From Diphasiastrum complanatum (taxonomy: Eukaryota > Streptophyta > Lycopodiopsida > Lycopodiales > Lycopodiaceae), in contig CM055098.1 in assembly GCA_029204225.1 (NCBI GenBank), positions 3,323,607-3,387,606 of the forward strand: 64,000 nt of DNA, given 5' to 3'. Every line of letters starts with the position of its first letter. Position 1 is the first letter of the stretch. Below, in pieces: positions 24,900 to 36,257 of this stretch. The translations under genes and the position numbers were made by a program. Under the pieces are notes generated by a model. The model was given only the letters and a program-made list of their open reading frames with translations. It was not told the origin of the DNA and made no database searches.

Positions 24900-27336
24900 T
24901 TGGAATTAATACACTCGGATGTTCACTTTTCTTCCTCAAAAATTATTGGTGATGCAACTTGTTTTGTTACCGTCATTGATGATTTTACAAGATGTACTTG
25001 GTTGAACCTTCTTTCTTCAAATGCTATGGTGTTTGAACACTTCCTAGTTTTCAAAGATTATGTTGAGAAACAATTTTCTTTCAAAGTTAAAGCCTTGAGA
25101 TATGATGGAGGAGGTGAATACATTTCCAACAAATTCTATGATTATTGTGAGGTTGACGGGACTAAGAGAGAATTTTCCTGTGCTTATTTCCCATTTCAAA
25201 ATGGGGTTGCCAAAAGAAAAAATCGATCTCTATGTGAATGTGCTAAAGCAATCCAAGTTGAAGCTTGTTTGCTCATTGAATATTGGAGAGAAGCAATTAA
25301 TTCTGCAAATTATTTGTGCAATAGATTACCTCACAATACACTTGCAGGAAGATCACCATATGAAGTCTTATTCAAGAAGAAACCTAAGGTTGATCACCTT
25401 AGAGTTTTTGGATGTGCTTTCTTTGTTCGTGTACCCTTGGAAACAAGGAAAAGAGATGATCCAAATTCAATCAAAGTGATCATCGTTGGATACTCATCCA
25501 ACAAGAAAGCATACAAAATTTATATTCCCTCTACCTCAATTACAATTGAGAGTAGAGATGTTATTTCTCATGAGAATCAAAAATACATCTTTGATGAGGC
25601 CGAGATCAAAGATTCTCAAAAGAATTCTCCTATCATCACCCTTGAATATTATCATGGAGAGATGGGGTCGAGAATTGAGGAGGAGTCACCTCGAGTCTTC
25701 TCACCAAGGAGATCACAAAGAGAAAGATTCGAGCCTAAGAGGCTCTCAGATGGAGATAAAGGTAAACAAGTGAAACTCAACTCCACTAATTATGCATATT
25801 TTGTTTCACATGAAGAGCCAAAGGATGTACATGAAGCACTCAACTCAAAAGAATGGTTTCTAGCCATGAAGGAGGAATATGATGCATTGATTGCCAACAA
25901 GACATGGGAGCTTGTGGATCTTCCATCCAACAAGCACACTATTGGTTGCAAATGGGTTTTTCGAGTCAAATATAATCAAGATGGCACAATCAACAAGTAT
26001 AAGGCAAGACTTTGTGAAAAGGGCTTTGATCAAGTTTATGGACTTGATTATGAAGAGACTTTTGCTCCAATTGCAAAGATGGTATCAATTAGAATCACCA
26101 TTTCTATTGCTTGTGTTTTCAAATGGCAAGTTTTTCAACTAGATGTCTCAAATTCTTTTTTAAATGGATATCTAGAAGAAGAAATTTATATGGAACAACC
26201 CCTTGGGTTCATCCAAGACAAGACCAAAGTTCGCTTGCTCTTCAAAAGTCTCTATGGACTAAAGCAAGCACCAAGATCGTGGTATTCTCGACTTAACACT
26301 TTCCTTATCTCACTAGGATTCAGTCTTAGTAACTATGATCCTTCCTTGTATATCAAGTTCTATTATAGTGATATTGTCATTCTTCTAATTCATGTTGATG
26401 ATATTATCCTAACAGGAAGTTGTATCAATTTAGTTGAAGAAACCAAAATTGCACTAGGAAGAGAATTCAAGATGCAAGATCTTGGAAAAATTCATTACAT
26501 CTTAGGATTAGAGATTGACTTTCATAATGAGAAAGCTTTTGTTTGTCAATCCAAGTATGCTCTTTCAATGTTGAAAAAGTTTAATTTGCTAGATTGTAAG
26601 AGTATTGATACTCCTATGGAGCAAATTGTAAAAGACCCTAACAAACGTGATGAAAGATCCTTCGTGGACATCATTCTTTTTAGGAGTCTTATAGGCTCCT
26701 TAATTTGGCTCACCATAACTAGGCCTGATGTAAGTTTTAGTGTTCATAAGTTGAGCCAAGCTATGCAAAATCCTACTATTCATCATTGGAAAATGGCCAA
26801 AAGTGTACTTAGGTACATATCTTTAACGTATGATTATGGTCTATTATACAAAAGTGAAGATCTTTCTATTGTTGGCTATTTTGACTCGGATTTTGCTAGT
26901 GATAAAGTAGATCAGAAATCTACAAGTGCATATGTCATATACCTTGGAGGAAATTTAATATCTTACCATGTCACTCTCATCTTGTGAAGCTGAATATAAG
27001 GCGCTTACTACTACAACAAAAGAAGTGTTTTGGATCAAGAGATTGCTTTTGGAGCTAAAGACTATCAAGGAAGATGATCTACCATTGATCATGTGTGACA
27101 ATATTTCAGCACAAGCCCTTGCCAACAATCCAATATTTCATGCAAGGAGCAAACACATCGAATTTGCACATCACTTCGTGAGAGAGAAGCTCATTGAAGA
27201 GGAAATCTACTTGGAGCACATCGACACATCATCTTGTATTGCATATTTGCTCACCAGACCTTTGAACAAAAATTTCTTCATCAAGCATAGAGCCAATCTT
27301 GGATTAATTCCAAGGTCCATGTTCAAGTCAACATAG
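24900..27336 (+). pseudogene. Copia-D integrase - reverse transcriptase - RNase H
   Basis: An open frame of 695 codons is followed, after a frameshift near 26966, by a 122-codon frame. Integrase: first Asp in LIHSDVHFSS, second in RYDGGGEYIS, but the third catalytic residue is Lys in NGVAKRKNRS (usually NGVAERKNR). RT: KARLCEKGFDQVYGLDYEETFAP, FQLDVSNSFLNG with the first Asp, and HVDDIILTG (usually YVDD). RNase H: GYFDSDFASD and, in the second frame, SSCEAEYKAL and ARSKHIEFAHHFVRE. The WxSKKQ motif is lost at the frameshift. The integrase substitution and the frameshift make this copy inactive as it stands, though RT is well preserved. Confidence 0.93.
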
Positions 27337-27351
27337 ATTAATTTTTAGGAG

Positions 27352-27734
27352 TGTTGAAAAATGAAAAATCATCTATCTTGACTTTCGGCTTTGGCAAAGT
27401 TTTTTATATGTGTATGTAATGTTTCATATTGCAAAATGCAAATTTTGGCCTAGAAAGAACTCGAACTACATGGTTTCTTGAGTCTAGTTAGTCATATACA
27501 ACATGCATATAGAATGTAGACATAGAAATGCCAATTATGGGCTTGTAGAAAGTCGTGGCATATCACATGCAATGATTGTAAGTGATCCAAAGTGACATGC
27601 AAGGCATGCACAAAGTGAATTGGACACATGCATAGTGATTTGGACAAATTTAGTTTAGAATTTGACACTTGGTAAAAGTAGGTAGAAATGCATGCATGTA
27701 AAGTGTAAGATGTCACTAGTTTGCTAGTTGCTTT

Positions 27735-27788
<54 letters not shown>

Positions 27789-28180
27789 CTCTCTATTTCT
27801 AAGCATGAAAATATAACCAAGATGTGGATGAAAGTAGGAGAAAGATGGTCTACCTCGAGCTACTCCAATCTCCATAAATATGTGTAGGCTCTCTCATAAC
27901 TTTTGATGAAGAACCAAGCTTTGAAGCTATTCCATGTCAATTTGGATCTATCTTATTGTATGTTTGAATTTTCCTCTCTCTTTCTCTCTCTAACTCGAGT
28001 AGAGGATTATGCTAATGCATTAAATTCTTGTACTTTTCCTCTTTTGATATTGAGTTCAATCATTCTTTGATTATTAGCATGCTAGATTGTGCTTTGGTCA
28101 TAATTTCTAGAACTAGATCTTGATACTCAATCTAGAATTAATTTATGTGCTAAACACAAAGCTTAATAAGATCATTCACA
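27352..28180 (+). repeat. 3' LTR of Copia-D
   Basis: It starts TGTTGAAAAATG directly after the polypurine tract; the best right end is ATCATTCACA at 28180. It contains CACATGCA/GACATGCA motifs, a (CT)n run and TCTCTCTAACTCGAGTAGA, all also present in the Copia-C LTR (50647-51228, opposite strand), so the two belong to related families. Confidence 0.65.
27739..27786. repeat. (CT)n microsatellite
   Basis: About 24 uninterrupted CT dinucleotides within the Copia-D LTR. Confidence 0.95.
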
Positions 28181-28185
28181 CTTAG

Positions 28186-28480
28186 AACTTGCTGGCCAAT
28201 AGGATTTTGAGGCCAAGGTCCTCCTCTCTACTATAAATAGGAGAAAACTCAAATTGCTCCTCATATTCAGATCTTCATTTCAATTTGAGCAGATTGGTTC
28301 TCTTATGGAATGGACTTGTGAATGTCCTTGCTCTCTATCTCTTTTCCTCCATCTCTCATGCTTTTGTTGTATTTACTAATTGTTGGATCTGAATGTTATT
28401 GGGATTGCCATTTCTTATGCTTTTTATACGAGAGAAAGAGTAAGTTATTATCATTGTGGATCTTATTGTTGGATGATTAG
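28186..28480 (+). repeat. Gypsy LTR fragment (Gypsy-3)
   Basis: 28188-28470 is similar to 23610-23890 in the Gypsy-2 3' end, starting GGCCAATAGGATTxxGAGGCCAAGG. It contains a better TATA box (CTATAAATAG near 28230) than the other copy. It probably supplied the promoter of the gag at 29821. Confidence 0.65.
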
Positions 28481-29820
28481 CTTGCATTAGGCATCTTGTC
28501 TTGGCATGAAGTGTTAAAATTGCATTTTAGAATTAGTTTGGAAGTGATTTTGCTTGATTTGAGTGAATTTTCTTGTCTGAAATCTAATTCGATTATTGAA
28601 CAGGAGAAGCTATTCAGATTACCATTCTTAAGATCCATCTGGATCTGAGAAATTAGAAAAAACAACAAAAATCAGTCAGATCTGCCATATTTTGGTCAAA
28701 ATGAGACAAAATTGTCATCAGAGCTGATAACTTTTTACCCTCTTTCAAGAAACGTTTGCCAAGTTGCAGGCACCTTCGGTTTTGATCACAAAACCTTCAT
28801 ATTGAAGGGCAAACATTTCTTCCCAACAGATTTCCAGAAACATCATAAATTACCAAAAAAACACCCAAAATCCTAAAAGAATACAAAAAAAAAAAATGTT
28901 CTTCTCCCAATTCACTATGCATAGGTGTGATTTAGATCTATCTATTGCCAGGTCGACGAAGAATAATAACAAAAATAGAAGGCCAAAGTGATTGCTCATC
29001 TAGTTGTTGGTAACTTTTTGTGAAAAATTTACAACTTTATGCAAAAATATCAGTTCTCTGAAAAGAACCTTTGCCTTAACCTTCACCAGAGTATGTGTAA
29101 GTTCCAATTACTATTTTTGATAATCAGTGATTTGGACGAAGGTTTCCCAAGAGATTAATTGTCATATTGTCATATTTCTGTCAAAAAAAGTCTCTTTTTT
29201 GTAAAAATACCATTATTACTCTTGATTATTTGCCAGATCCTTCGCCAAGTTTTTTGAGGATTCTAAATATAGTAACTAACCATTTGTGAGTTCGACGAAG
29301 ATTAGATATATAAGGATCTTCCAAAAAGTCCATTTTTTTTCTCTTGTCAAACTGCAAAAATCCTATTTTTTTTTGTCAGAAAGAATCTTCTCCAGTTCTA
29401 CCACACATTTATCTGTGTCAGATTTATCCACTGTAACGTCGGTGAAGGTTAATTTTATTATATTTGTCAATAATAGCCAGAGCAGTGATTTTTTTTTTAT
29501 CAAAAATATAGTGAAGAACCTTCACTGAGTCTACCTTTGCCCAGAAAACCTTCACCGATATTTTTTTATATTCTGATTGTCCAGATCTAGCCATTGTCAA
29601 GTTTTTGAACCATTCTGATATATTCTGATAGAAATTCTGAAAAATCTTCATTTTTAGTGTCAATCACTTGATCAAGATCTAACTTTTGAAAATAAAAAAT
29701 CTGATTATTTTCAAGTGATAAAGTTTTACAGACCTGATCTGATCTGATCTGATTTGAGATAGGATTTTGTTTGAAAAATCTAGATCCAATCTCATTGTCT
29801 GATTGTCTTAATTTGGAATT
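28481..29820 (+). other. Leader region of Gypsy-3, rich in CCTTCRCC/GAAGGTT motifs
   Basis: No coding signal. Recurrent variants of ACCTTCAC, CCTTCGCC and GAAGGTT lie between 28760 and 29560 (for example near 28784, 29073, 29131, 29237, 29448, 29516 and 29551). The same motif type clusters at 9215-9436. The stretch is AT-rich with several poly-T runs. Confidence 0.45.
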
Positions 29821-30640
29821 ATGGCTGAGGAGGACCATTGAACCCACCACCAATTATTGTTAGAAGGTCTCCTCGTCTAAATATACCAAAATACAATGGG
29901 TTATCTGATCCCATCAGATTTTTCCATATCTTTTCTGAATCGTGTAGAATTTATGGAGAAGTTTTTTCACAAGATAAACTTTAGCTATTCCTTATGTCCT
30001 TAACTGGAATGGCTCAAGATTGGTTTTATAATCGAGATTATTGCCTACAATCTACTATCAAGATTGGTTCTCATTACGAGATTTAAGCCCAAAAATTTAT
30101 GGAAGATCTCTTTCTCCTTTTAAGTAAAATTAAAATGGGAAAGAAAGAGGCAGTAAGAGATCGTATTGAGCGGGTTAAACACCTCAGATCCGAGTGTGAT
30201 CCCGATTTAATCAATGAAGATGCTTTGATTATGTGGCTTTTAGCAGGTTTATCCAAACGGATTAGACACAAGCTGAAATGCCATACTAAATACGCTACGA
30301 TACAAAGCGTTATGGCTGATGCAATTTATGAGGAAGATGAAGTTTCTGACGATGAACCAAATATTGAAATGTTTTCTTATATAGCAAGACAAACCATGAC
30401 GACATCCATGGGAGAGAAAGAGTCAACAATACTTGTTGTCTTTTCTTTGAATTTTCATATGTTGCTTCAAACATCTTCAAGAGAACTCACTATATCTAGA
30501 AAAATGATACTTATTAATATCGATAATGCTATTAAATTTTTTTTAATCAATTTATTTTCTGAGTCAACTACAATCATTCACTCATCATGGTTCTCATTCA
30601 ATTTTGATCACCTTAAAATATCCATGCTTTTATTTTAGAT
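29821..30640 (+). pseudogene. Gypsy-3 gag (Retrotrans_gag type)
   Basis: From ATG at 29823 the frames give MAEEDH, then after a shift RSPRLNIPKYNGLSDPIRFF, IYGEVFSQDKL, GMAQDWFYNRDYC and, from 30099, an open frame with AVRDRIERVKHLRSECDP and MWLLAGLSKRIRHKLK. This is the typical gypsy gag capsid pattern (PKYxGxxDPxxF, GxAxxWF). Stops near 29975 and 30085 and the frameshift make it a pseudogene. The rest of the element is not recognisable downstream. Confidence 0.75.
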
Positions 30641-31760
30641 AACAAAAATACATCGTATGTGCCAAGATAAATAACCTCATATGGTTTTGATATGTGGATC
30701 AGATAAAATTTGATTAATTGGATGTAGTTATGCTCATGATTCCAATCTATTTAATTACATGAATAGCTTGTATATGTTGTGTGAGAGATAGTTTTATATT
30801 AATGTTCTCTAGATTTGACTCAGAATACCAGACCAGCTTCATGTCCATTTAACTTAAAGCTTATTAGCATGAATAACACATAGAACACCAACATTTGAAA
30901 ATTCAAACCACTTTAGATTAATTTCTAAACATGTCGCAGCATGTCATTGTTTTTAAAATATTTTATAGCTTGGCACAACACTAAAGTCAAATAGTATTAG
31001 TTATAGAATAAATTTTAAAAAATCGTGTATGCCGAATGAACCTTTTGTCTTATTTATGAACCTAATAAACAAACTATTCAAACCAATAAATTTCATTTAG
31101 CTTAGAAATAGATAGTGAATATAGCATTTAACAACTAATGAGAGTTTATTATTTGGTGTATCAAGTGAAGAGTCAAATTACATGCACTATATAAAACCAA
31201 CAAAACATTTTCTTTTATTGTGCAACTATCACTATTTAAAAAAAAAACATGAATGATTACAAACTTCTTTTTTGTACAACAATCTTGGTGAATGACAAAC
31301 TTGGTCATTGATTTTTTGTGTGCTAATGGTCTAGACATATGTTTACAAACATAAATGGATTTATTTTGAAGATTTCTAAGTTTCTTGCAAATTCAATATG
31401 AAAACATATAGGCTTTAAACAAGAGTATGAAAATTATGAGTCCTTGTGCCTTGTTCAATATATGACTCTAAAAGATAAATGAACAATTGATGGCTAATGA
31501 ACTCAAAGGTTGTACTTGTAATACCTACTTTTCAATGACTAATAAATTTATGTATATAAATTTCCTTCATGCAAAATCTTGGGCACAACGGATGGATAAT
31601 ATTGGTACATGTGTGATGATATAGATGAGTAGGTTGTATGAATGTCTATATAGATGTTGTATACGATGATGACATATGATCAAATCAAGTACAAGTGGTT
31701 TGCTAGATATAATGTAAGTGCACCTTTGAGCGTGACATGAAATTACCCATATAATTATTA

Positions 31761-31801
<41 letters not shown>

Positions 31802-32080
31802 GATAGAAAATTTTTGGAGCTCATTGGCAATCTCAAGCTAGTTCACTATGTACATTGAGTTTTTGTGATCCAAATGAAACCAAATCAATTTCTACTTGTT
31901 TCTCAGGTTGAAGGCCGTACTACAGCCTGTAGTACACACGTGTGGGCTTGTATTTCAATGTTGATCAATGTTTGTGATTGTGAATGCTTGTTGTTTGTCA
32001 AATTGCCAATCTAGATCAACTTTTTTGTGTCTAGTTTTTTGATAGATTGTTAAGCAAGCATCCAATGACTCTTGTGGATC
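30641..32080. other. AT-rich sequence, no gene recognised; (TG)n repeat inside
   Basis: No coding motifs on either strand. A (GT)n run followed by GA repeats spans about 31763-31801. A CACACGTGTG palindrome lies at 31935. It separates Gypsy-3 gag from Gypsy-4 gag and may include a decayed LTR or leader. Confidence 0.4.
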
Positions 32081-32084
32081 TTTT

Positions 32085-32330
32085 GTAGATCCATTTATGG
32101 TCCTAAAGTACAGTACTTTCACAAATGATTGGTTGACCCAGTGGACCAGTTACTTTAGTCTACATGAAATTCTTCAAGAGAAAAAGACTGAGCGTGTTGT
32201 TCTGTTTTTCCATAGTAAGGCTTCGTTATGGTGGCGTGATTTGCATCCAAGTCTTGCTACATGGAAAAAATTCATGAATTTTTTCAAAAAATCAATTGTA
32301 GTTGCAAACAATTCAGACTAGTATTAGAAA
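32085..32330 (+). pseudogene. Gypsy-4 gag fragment
   Basis: The frame reads DWLTQWTSYFSLHEI, KTERVVLFFHSKASLWWRDL and ATWKKFMNFF, the conserved core of a gypsy gag (WxxYFxLHxI, VxLxFxxxAxxWWRxL). It stops at 32320, and only a short gap separates it from the protease frame, so most of the gag C-terminus and zinc knuckle is deleted. Confidence 0.8.
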
Positions 32331-32814
32331 TTCATTAATTAATAAATGGGGGGAGCAAAAAAACCCACAAGTGATTGAGATGTCATGTAAGAAAAATCTA
32401 AAGTTGAAAATTTACCTGATTGATTGTGAGTGTAAATGTTCCTTGAGTACTACTTCTTTCTTGCCCAATGATTTATTTAGTTTCAAAGATACAATAAGAG
32501 ATCAAGAAGCTAGTATTTTGGTGGATAGTGGGTCAACTCATAATTTCATTAATTCTCGTCTCGTGAAGAAACTCAACCTAGAAATTGAAGCTGGCAATTA
32601 TAGATATAAAATATATCTAGCTGTAGGAGCTGAGTTGGAAGTCAAACTACCGAAGCTCCCAATTTTGATTCAAGACTATAGAGAACTAGTTGATTTTCAT
32701 GTTTTAGATTTAGCATGCACTGATATACTTCTAGGGTATGAGTGGTTATTTAAAATTCTCCTAACATTGATTTTGAGAAGCATGTGCTCTGATTTCGGGA
32801 GGGAAATAAAGTAA
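32331..32814 (+). pseudogene. Gypsy-4 aspartic protease
   Basis: The frame reads ASILVDSGSTHNFINSRLVKKL, with the catalytic DSGSTHNF box of plant retropepsin-like proteases. DFHVLDLACTDILLGYEWL follows, matching the second half of the fold (DxILGxxWL). Continuous for about 160 residues, then decays. Confidence 0.88.
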
Positions 32815-32999
32815 TCACATTTTTTGGAGACGGATATGTACATCAATTGGAGATGATTTCAATAAGTACTATTATTCATAGTATGAAGCTTATTCATTGT
32901 TTGCTAAACCCATTTTGGATTTCTTTGAAATGCATCCGTGAATTCTCTCAAATTCTTAACTCATTGGATTTAGATCAAGAGAAAATTAAAAAAGTAAGA

Positions 33000-33856
33000 T
33001 CAAATTAATGAATCCTTTCCAGTTGAATTACCTCATGGTTAACCACCTTCTAGCGTAGTAGATCACATGATTGAGTTAATTCCAAGTAATTACCCTATCT
33101 TTAGACAACCAGATTAGTTTTCTCAGAAGGAATGATAGAGATTACTAATTAGATTAAAAATTATCTTAAGATGAGACAAATAAGACCTAGTAAATCACCT
33201 TGGGGTGTTCTTGTTCTTCTGAAAGCGAAGAAAGATGGAGACTTTCAAATGCGTGTGAATTACAAGGGGTTGAATAAAGTAACTACTAAAAACAAATGTT
33301 CATTGCCCAGAATGGATGATTTAGTAGATCGATTAGGTGGAGCTTAATACTTCACAAAAATAGAACTCAAGACTAGATATCATCATATTAGAATTCATCC
33401 AAGTGATGTGCAAAAGACTGATTTTTGTATGAGGTTCGATCATTATGAGTTTTCAGTGCTTCCTTTTGGGTTAATGAATGCACCTACAACATTTCAATAG
33501 ATGATAAATAATATATTTCATCCATATTTACATCAATTCATAGTTGTATTTTAGGTGATATCCTCATCTACAACAGAACCCTTTAGGAGCATGTAAATCA
33601 TATCAAAACTATCTTGCAGATTCTTAGAAGAAGAAATAAAATTACTAAAAAAACTCCAAATGTAAAATTTTAAGCCTGAACTAGTATATCTTGGTCATAA
33701 GATCACCTCTAAAGGATAATTGAAGATAGTGCTTGAGTGGCCGATACCAAAAATAGTTAGAGAAGCCAAAACTTTTCTAAGTTTTACAATTTTCTTTCAA
33801 ATTTTTATAGAAGATTATGCAAAAGAGCCCCTCTTAATAATTTAACAAAAGGCACA
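33000..33856 (+). pseudogene. Gypsy-4 reverse transcriptase
   Basis: Multiple frames and stops. Recognisable parts are RQIRPSKSPWGVLVLLKAKKD-like (33176-33240), NYKGLNKVTTKNKCSLPRMDD (33256-33320), YHHIRIHPSDVQKTDF, VLPFGLMNAPTTFQ (33460-33498) and a damaged catalytic box near 33540-33560. The RT connection YLGHKI and FLSFTIFFQIFIEDYAK follow. It stops at the Copia-B target site. Confidence 0.85.
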
Positions 33857-33861
33857 CTTAG

Positions 33862-34294
33862 TGTGCAAAAAGTACAAAAAGGACCAAGAGTGGATCCTAA
33901 TCTGATCCTCAAGAGGGATTGGATGTTAGATTTACTTGACCTATCAATCTACATAAGATTAAGATCAATCTAGATCAATTCTAGACATAAAATCCAAACA
34001 AGAACAATCATTTATTGAAGGTAAATGTACTTGCTGGTTTCACACGTGTGAAACCCTATCAGGGTACGGACTCCAACTTGAAATTCAAGTACACATTGAT
34101 AGAACCTCAAAACAATCAAAACAAATGTAGACAAATGGAGAGAATCACTCAAAATTGCTTCCAAAACCAAGATTGGTGTCTCACATTGATTATGGCCAAA
34201 TGTGGCTCTATATATACAATAAGTGGGAGCTCGTGGTACTGATCATCCCTCCGATCCCACATGTGTGAAGGTGCTTTGTCATATGATGATTCAT
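33862..34294 (-). repeat. Copia-B 3' LTR, outer part
   Basis: It matches 43379-43809 of the other LTR base for base with scattered substitutions. It contains a minus-strand TATA box (TATATATAGAG near 34207-34217) and the 20-bp palindrome GGTTTCACACGTGTGAAACC at 34036-34055. Its last five bases (TTCAT) became the target duplication of Copia-A. Confidence 0.92.
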
Positions 34295-35114
34295 TGTTGA
34301 ATTTCACACGTGTGGATTGTCCACTACATGTACTTGTGATCTCCTAAGGTGTGTAGATGCACCAAGATCAAGACTAGATTGAGATTCAAGATCTATCTTT
34401 GATTCTATGGCAAAAACACACTACTACATGCATTCAATCACTTCCAACTCTCACTCACACGTATGGGAAGTGTTCCAAAAGTATTCTAAGTAAAAACAAG
34501 TTGCTCTCCTCGGGTAGAGAGAGAAAAACCATCATGAGCTCTCGGGTAGAGAGAGAAAGCTAGAAATTCAATGACACTCAAAATCCACTCAATCTCAAAA
34601 TCAATTAGATCCAAAAGGAGGAGTACAATGATACTAATAGATTCATGAGCTACCACTATGCTTAACTATGATTGGATCACACTTTGCCACCTCTTAATCC
34701 TATTGGACCATTGATCCATGCACCTCTAAATTCTATTGGACTATATTCAAGCACACCTCAATTTTCTATTGGACCTCACAAGGTTCCACCTCTAAATCCT
34801 ATTGGACCTCTTAAGCTTCATCAAACAAAAGCATGACACTTGTCTACACTCTAATTGGCACAAGTTTGGCTCTATTTTGGCTCAATAGTGGCATTACAAG
34901 TGGAAATGGATAATTTGCCATCTATGCCAAATTTGACCCTATCAACATCCTACACCTAAATGCTTGACTATGAAATTCTATGAGACCCCTATATCAAACA
35001 TTTTGATTTACTTTACAATTCTTCACACGTGGGAACATCCTCTACACATGTGAGATTCACTTACAAACTTCTATCATAAAAAATACCAAGCTAGATTTTT
35101 GCCAATTTCTCACA
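34295..35114 (-). repeat. Copia-A 3' LTR
   Basis: Nearly identical to 38528-39327. Its inner end abuts the polypurine tract. It contains a CACACGTGTG palindrome at 34305 and several CACATGTG/CACACGTG variants. The extra 20 bases near 35025-35050 (CACACGTGGGAACATCC part) are missing in the other LTR. Confidence 0.93.
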
Positions 35115-35130
35115 CTCCTCCTCAAAAAAT
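35115..35130 (-). promoter_or_regulatory. Copia-A polypurine tract
   Basis: The minus strand reads ATTTTTTGAGGAGGAG directly next to the 3' LTR, the expected primer site for second-strand synthesis. Copia-B has the same tract at 39733-39747. Confidence 0.85.
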
Positions 35131-35240
35131 AGCTTGGAAAGGTACTAGATCACTTGAGAAGTTTGTAAATCTTTTTGAGTGGATCCTTTGGTATGCATAA
35201 GAAGTGAAGATCAGCCAAGGGATCCATCATAGCAGCACCC

Positions 35241-36257
35241 TCACCATATCCATGATAAGATCTCTTTGGTAGAGATCTCTTGCCAATGCCTTTGAAGAGT
35301 GCTCCACCAATATGCCACTATTATCATGGGCTTCCTCCATGCTTGATGATGATCTTTGCCTTGAAAGTTCCACTTGCATGATGGATGCACCATAAATAGA
35401 GAAATCTGAGGCTTCCAAGCCTCATAAGGATCATGGAGATCAAGATCATAAGATGTGAAACAATGATGATTATCAAGATTATGCTTTCTAGCTTGACTAG
35501 TCCACATACAATGAACTATATCCATGATGGATCTAATCTTGATATCAAAGACTATCTTGGTCTTTTTTAGGCTAGTTACTCTCTCAAGGATGTAAGTGTC
35601 CACTTTGGATGCTTCACTTAATCTCAAGAGGAGTTTACAATATGCCTCAAAACATGTGAAAACATGATTTTCAAAAAAGTGAGTACCAAGCTCAATCTTG
35701 TTCTTACTAAAACCAAGAGCATACTTTTGACAATACAATATCTTGCTTTCAAAAAGTATTGGAAACACATCTAAGTCAATAATGACAAGAAACATGTCCA
35801 TACCATAAGCATCATACAAAACTAGTATAGCTTTTCTTGAACTTTGAGATCCAAAAAATTCAATGAAGCAAGATAGCATTTCAAGCAAAGGAAGAAAAGC
35901 ATATATGAATGTGTTGTAGTAGATACAACATGAAATATGCCCCTCTTTGCCATGTAAGGTGAGCCATAAAGACTCGGCCATGCATCTTGAAGATCTTCTT
36001 GAAATCATATGAAGAAGAAACTCCTCCTCACACATTGGCCCCATCATAACTTGAATACCTTCAAAAAGGATAACTTGTGATGCTTCTTGAGAAGCCTTGA
36101 TCTCGGCCACTTCCAAGATTGAATCTTCATGCAATATGACATCTCTATTCACCATCACATTTGAAATAGAGAGTGTAAAGACACTAAAGGCCTCCTTGAT
36201 GGATGAGTATCCAATCATGATCCATGAGCTTGGATCATCCTTCCTTCTTGTTTCCAA
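35241..36257 (-). CDS. Copia-A second ORF: integrase/RT-region remnants plus domain of unknown function
   Basis: The frame is open for 338 codons. It starts with METRRKDDPSSWIMIGYSSIKEAF, which corresponds to the post-core integrase region of copia (compare ETRKRDDPNS, VGYSSNKKAY in Copia-D). From about residue 92 it turns into sequence with no pol match, MAESLWLTLHGKEGHISCCI. It continues with KAILVLYDAY, KLLLRLSEASKVDTYI, HNLDNHHC and DPYEAWKPQ, a roughly 190-residue segment found twice more in Copia-B. The last 50 residues (QAWRKPMIIVAYWW to KEILSWIW) recur in Copia-C. RT and RNase H are absent. It may be a captured host sequence. Function unknown. Confidence 0.7.
   Translation of the reverse strand: METRRKDDPSSWIMIGYSSIKEAFSVFTLSISNVMVNRDVILHEDSILEVAEIKASQEASQVILFEGIQVMMGPMCEEEFLLHMISRRSSRCMAESLWLTLHGKEGHISCCIYYNTFIYAFLPLLEMLSCFIEFFGSQSSRKAILVLYDAYGMDMFLVIIDLDVFPILFESKILYCQKYALGFSKNKIELGTHFFENHVFTCFEAYCKLLLRLSEASKVDTYILERVTSLKKTKIVFDIKIRSIMDIVHCMWTSQARKHNLDNHHCFTSYDLDLHDPYEAWKPQISLFMVHPSCKWNFQGKDHHQAWRKPMIIVAYWWSTLQRHWQEISTKEILSWIW

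Larger units (their letters stand above)
24868..28180 (+). mobile_element. Copia-D: 5'-truncated Ty1/copia element with pol and 3' LTR
   Basis: The element starts abruptly inside integrase at the end of the Gypsy-2 duplication and runs through RT and RNase H to a polypurine tract (TTTTTAGGAG) and 3' LTR at 27352. Gag, protease and 5' LTR are absent. It is the only copy in the window with nearly complete copia RT. Confidence 0.85.

Noticed and set aside
34015-34242. 75-codon plus-strand frame repeated at 43532-43759
   Set aside because: Both lie inside Copia-B LTRs on the opposite strand; the repeat is the LTR pair, not a gene family.
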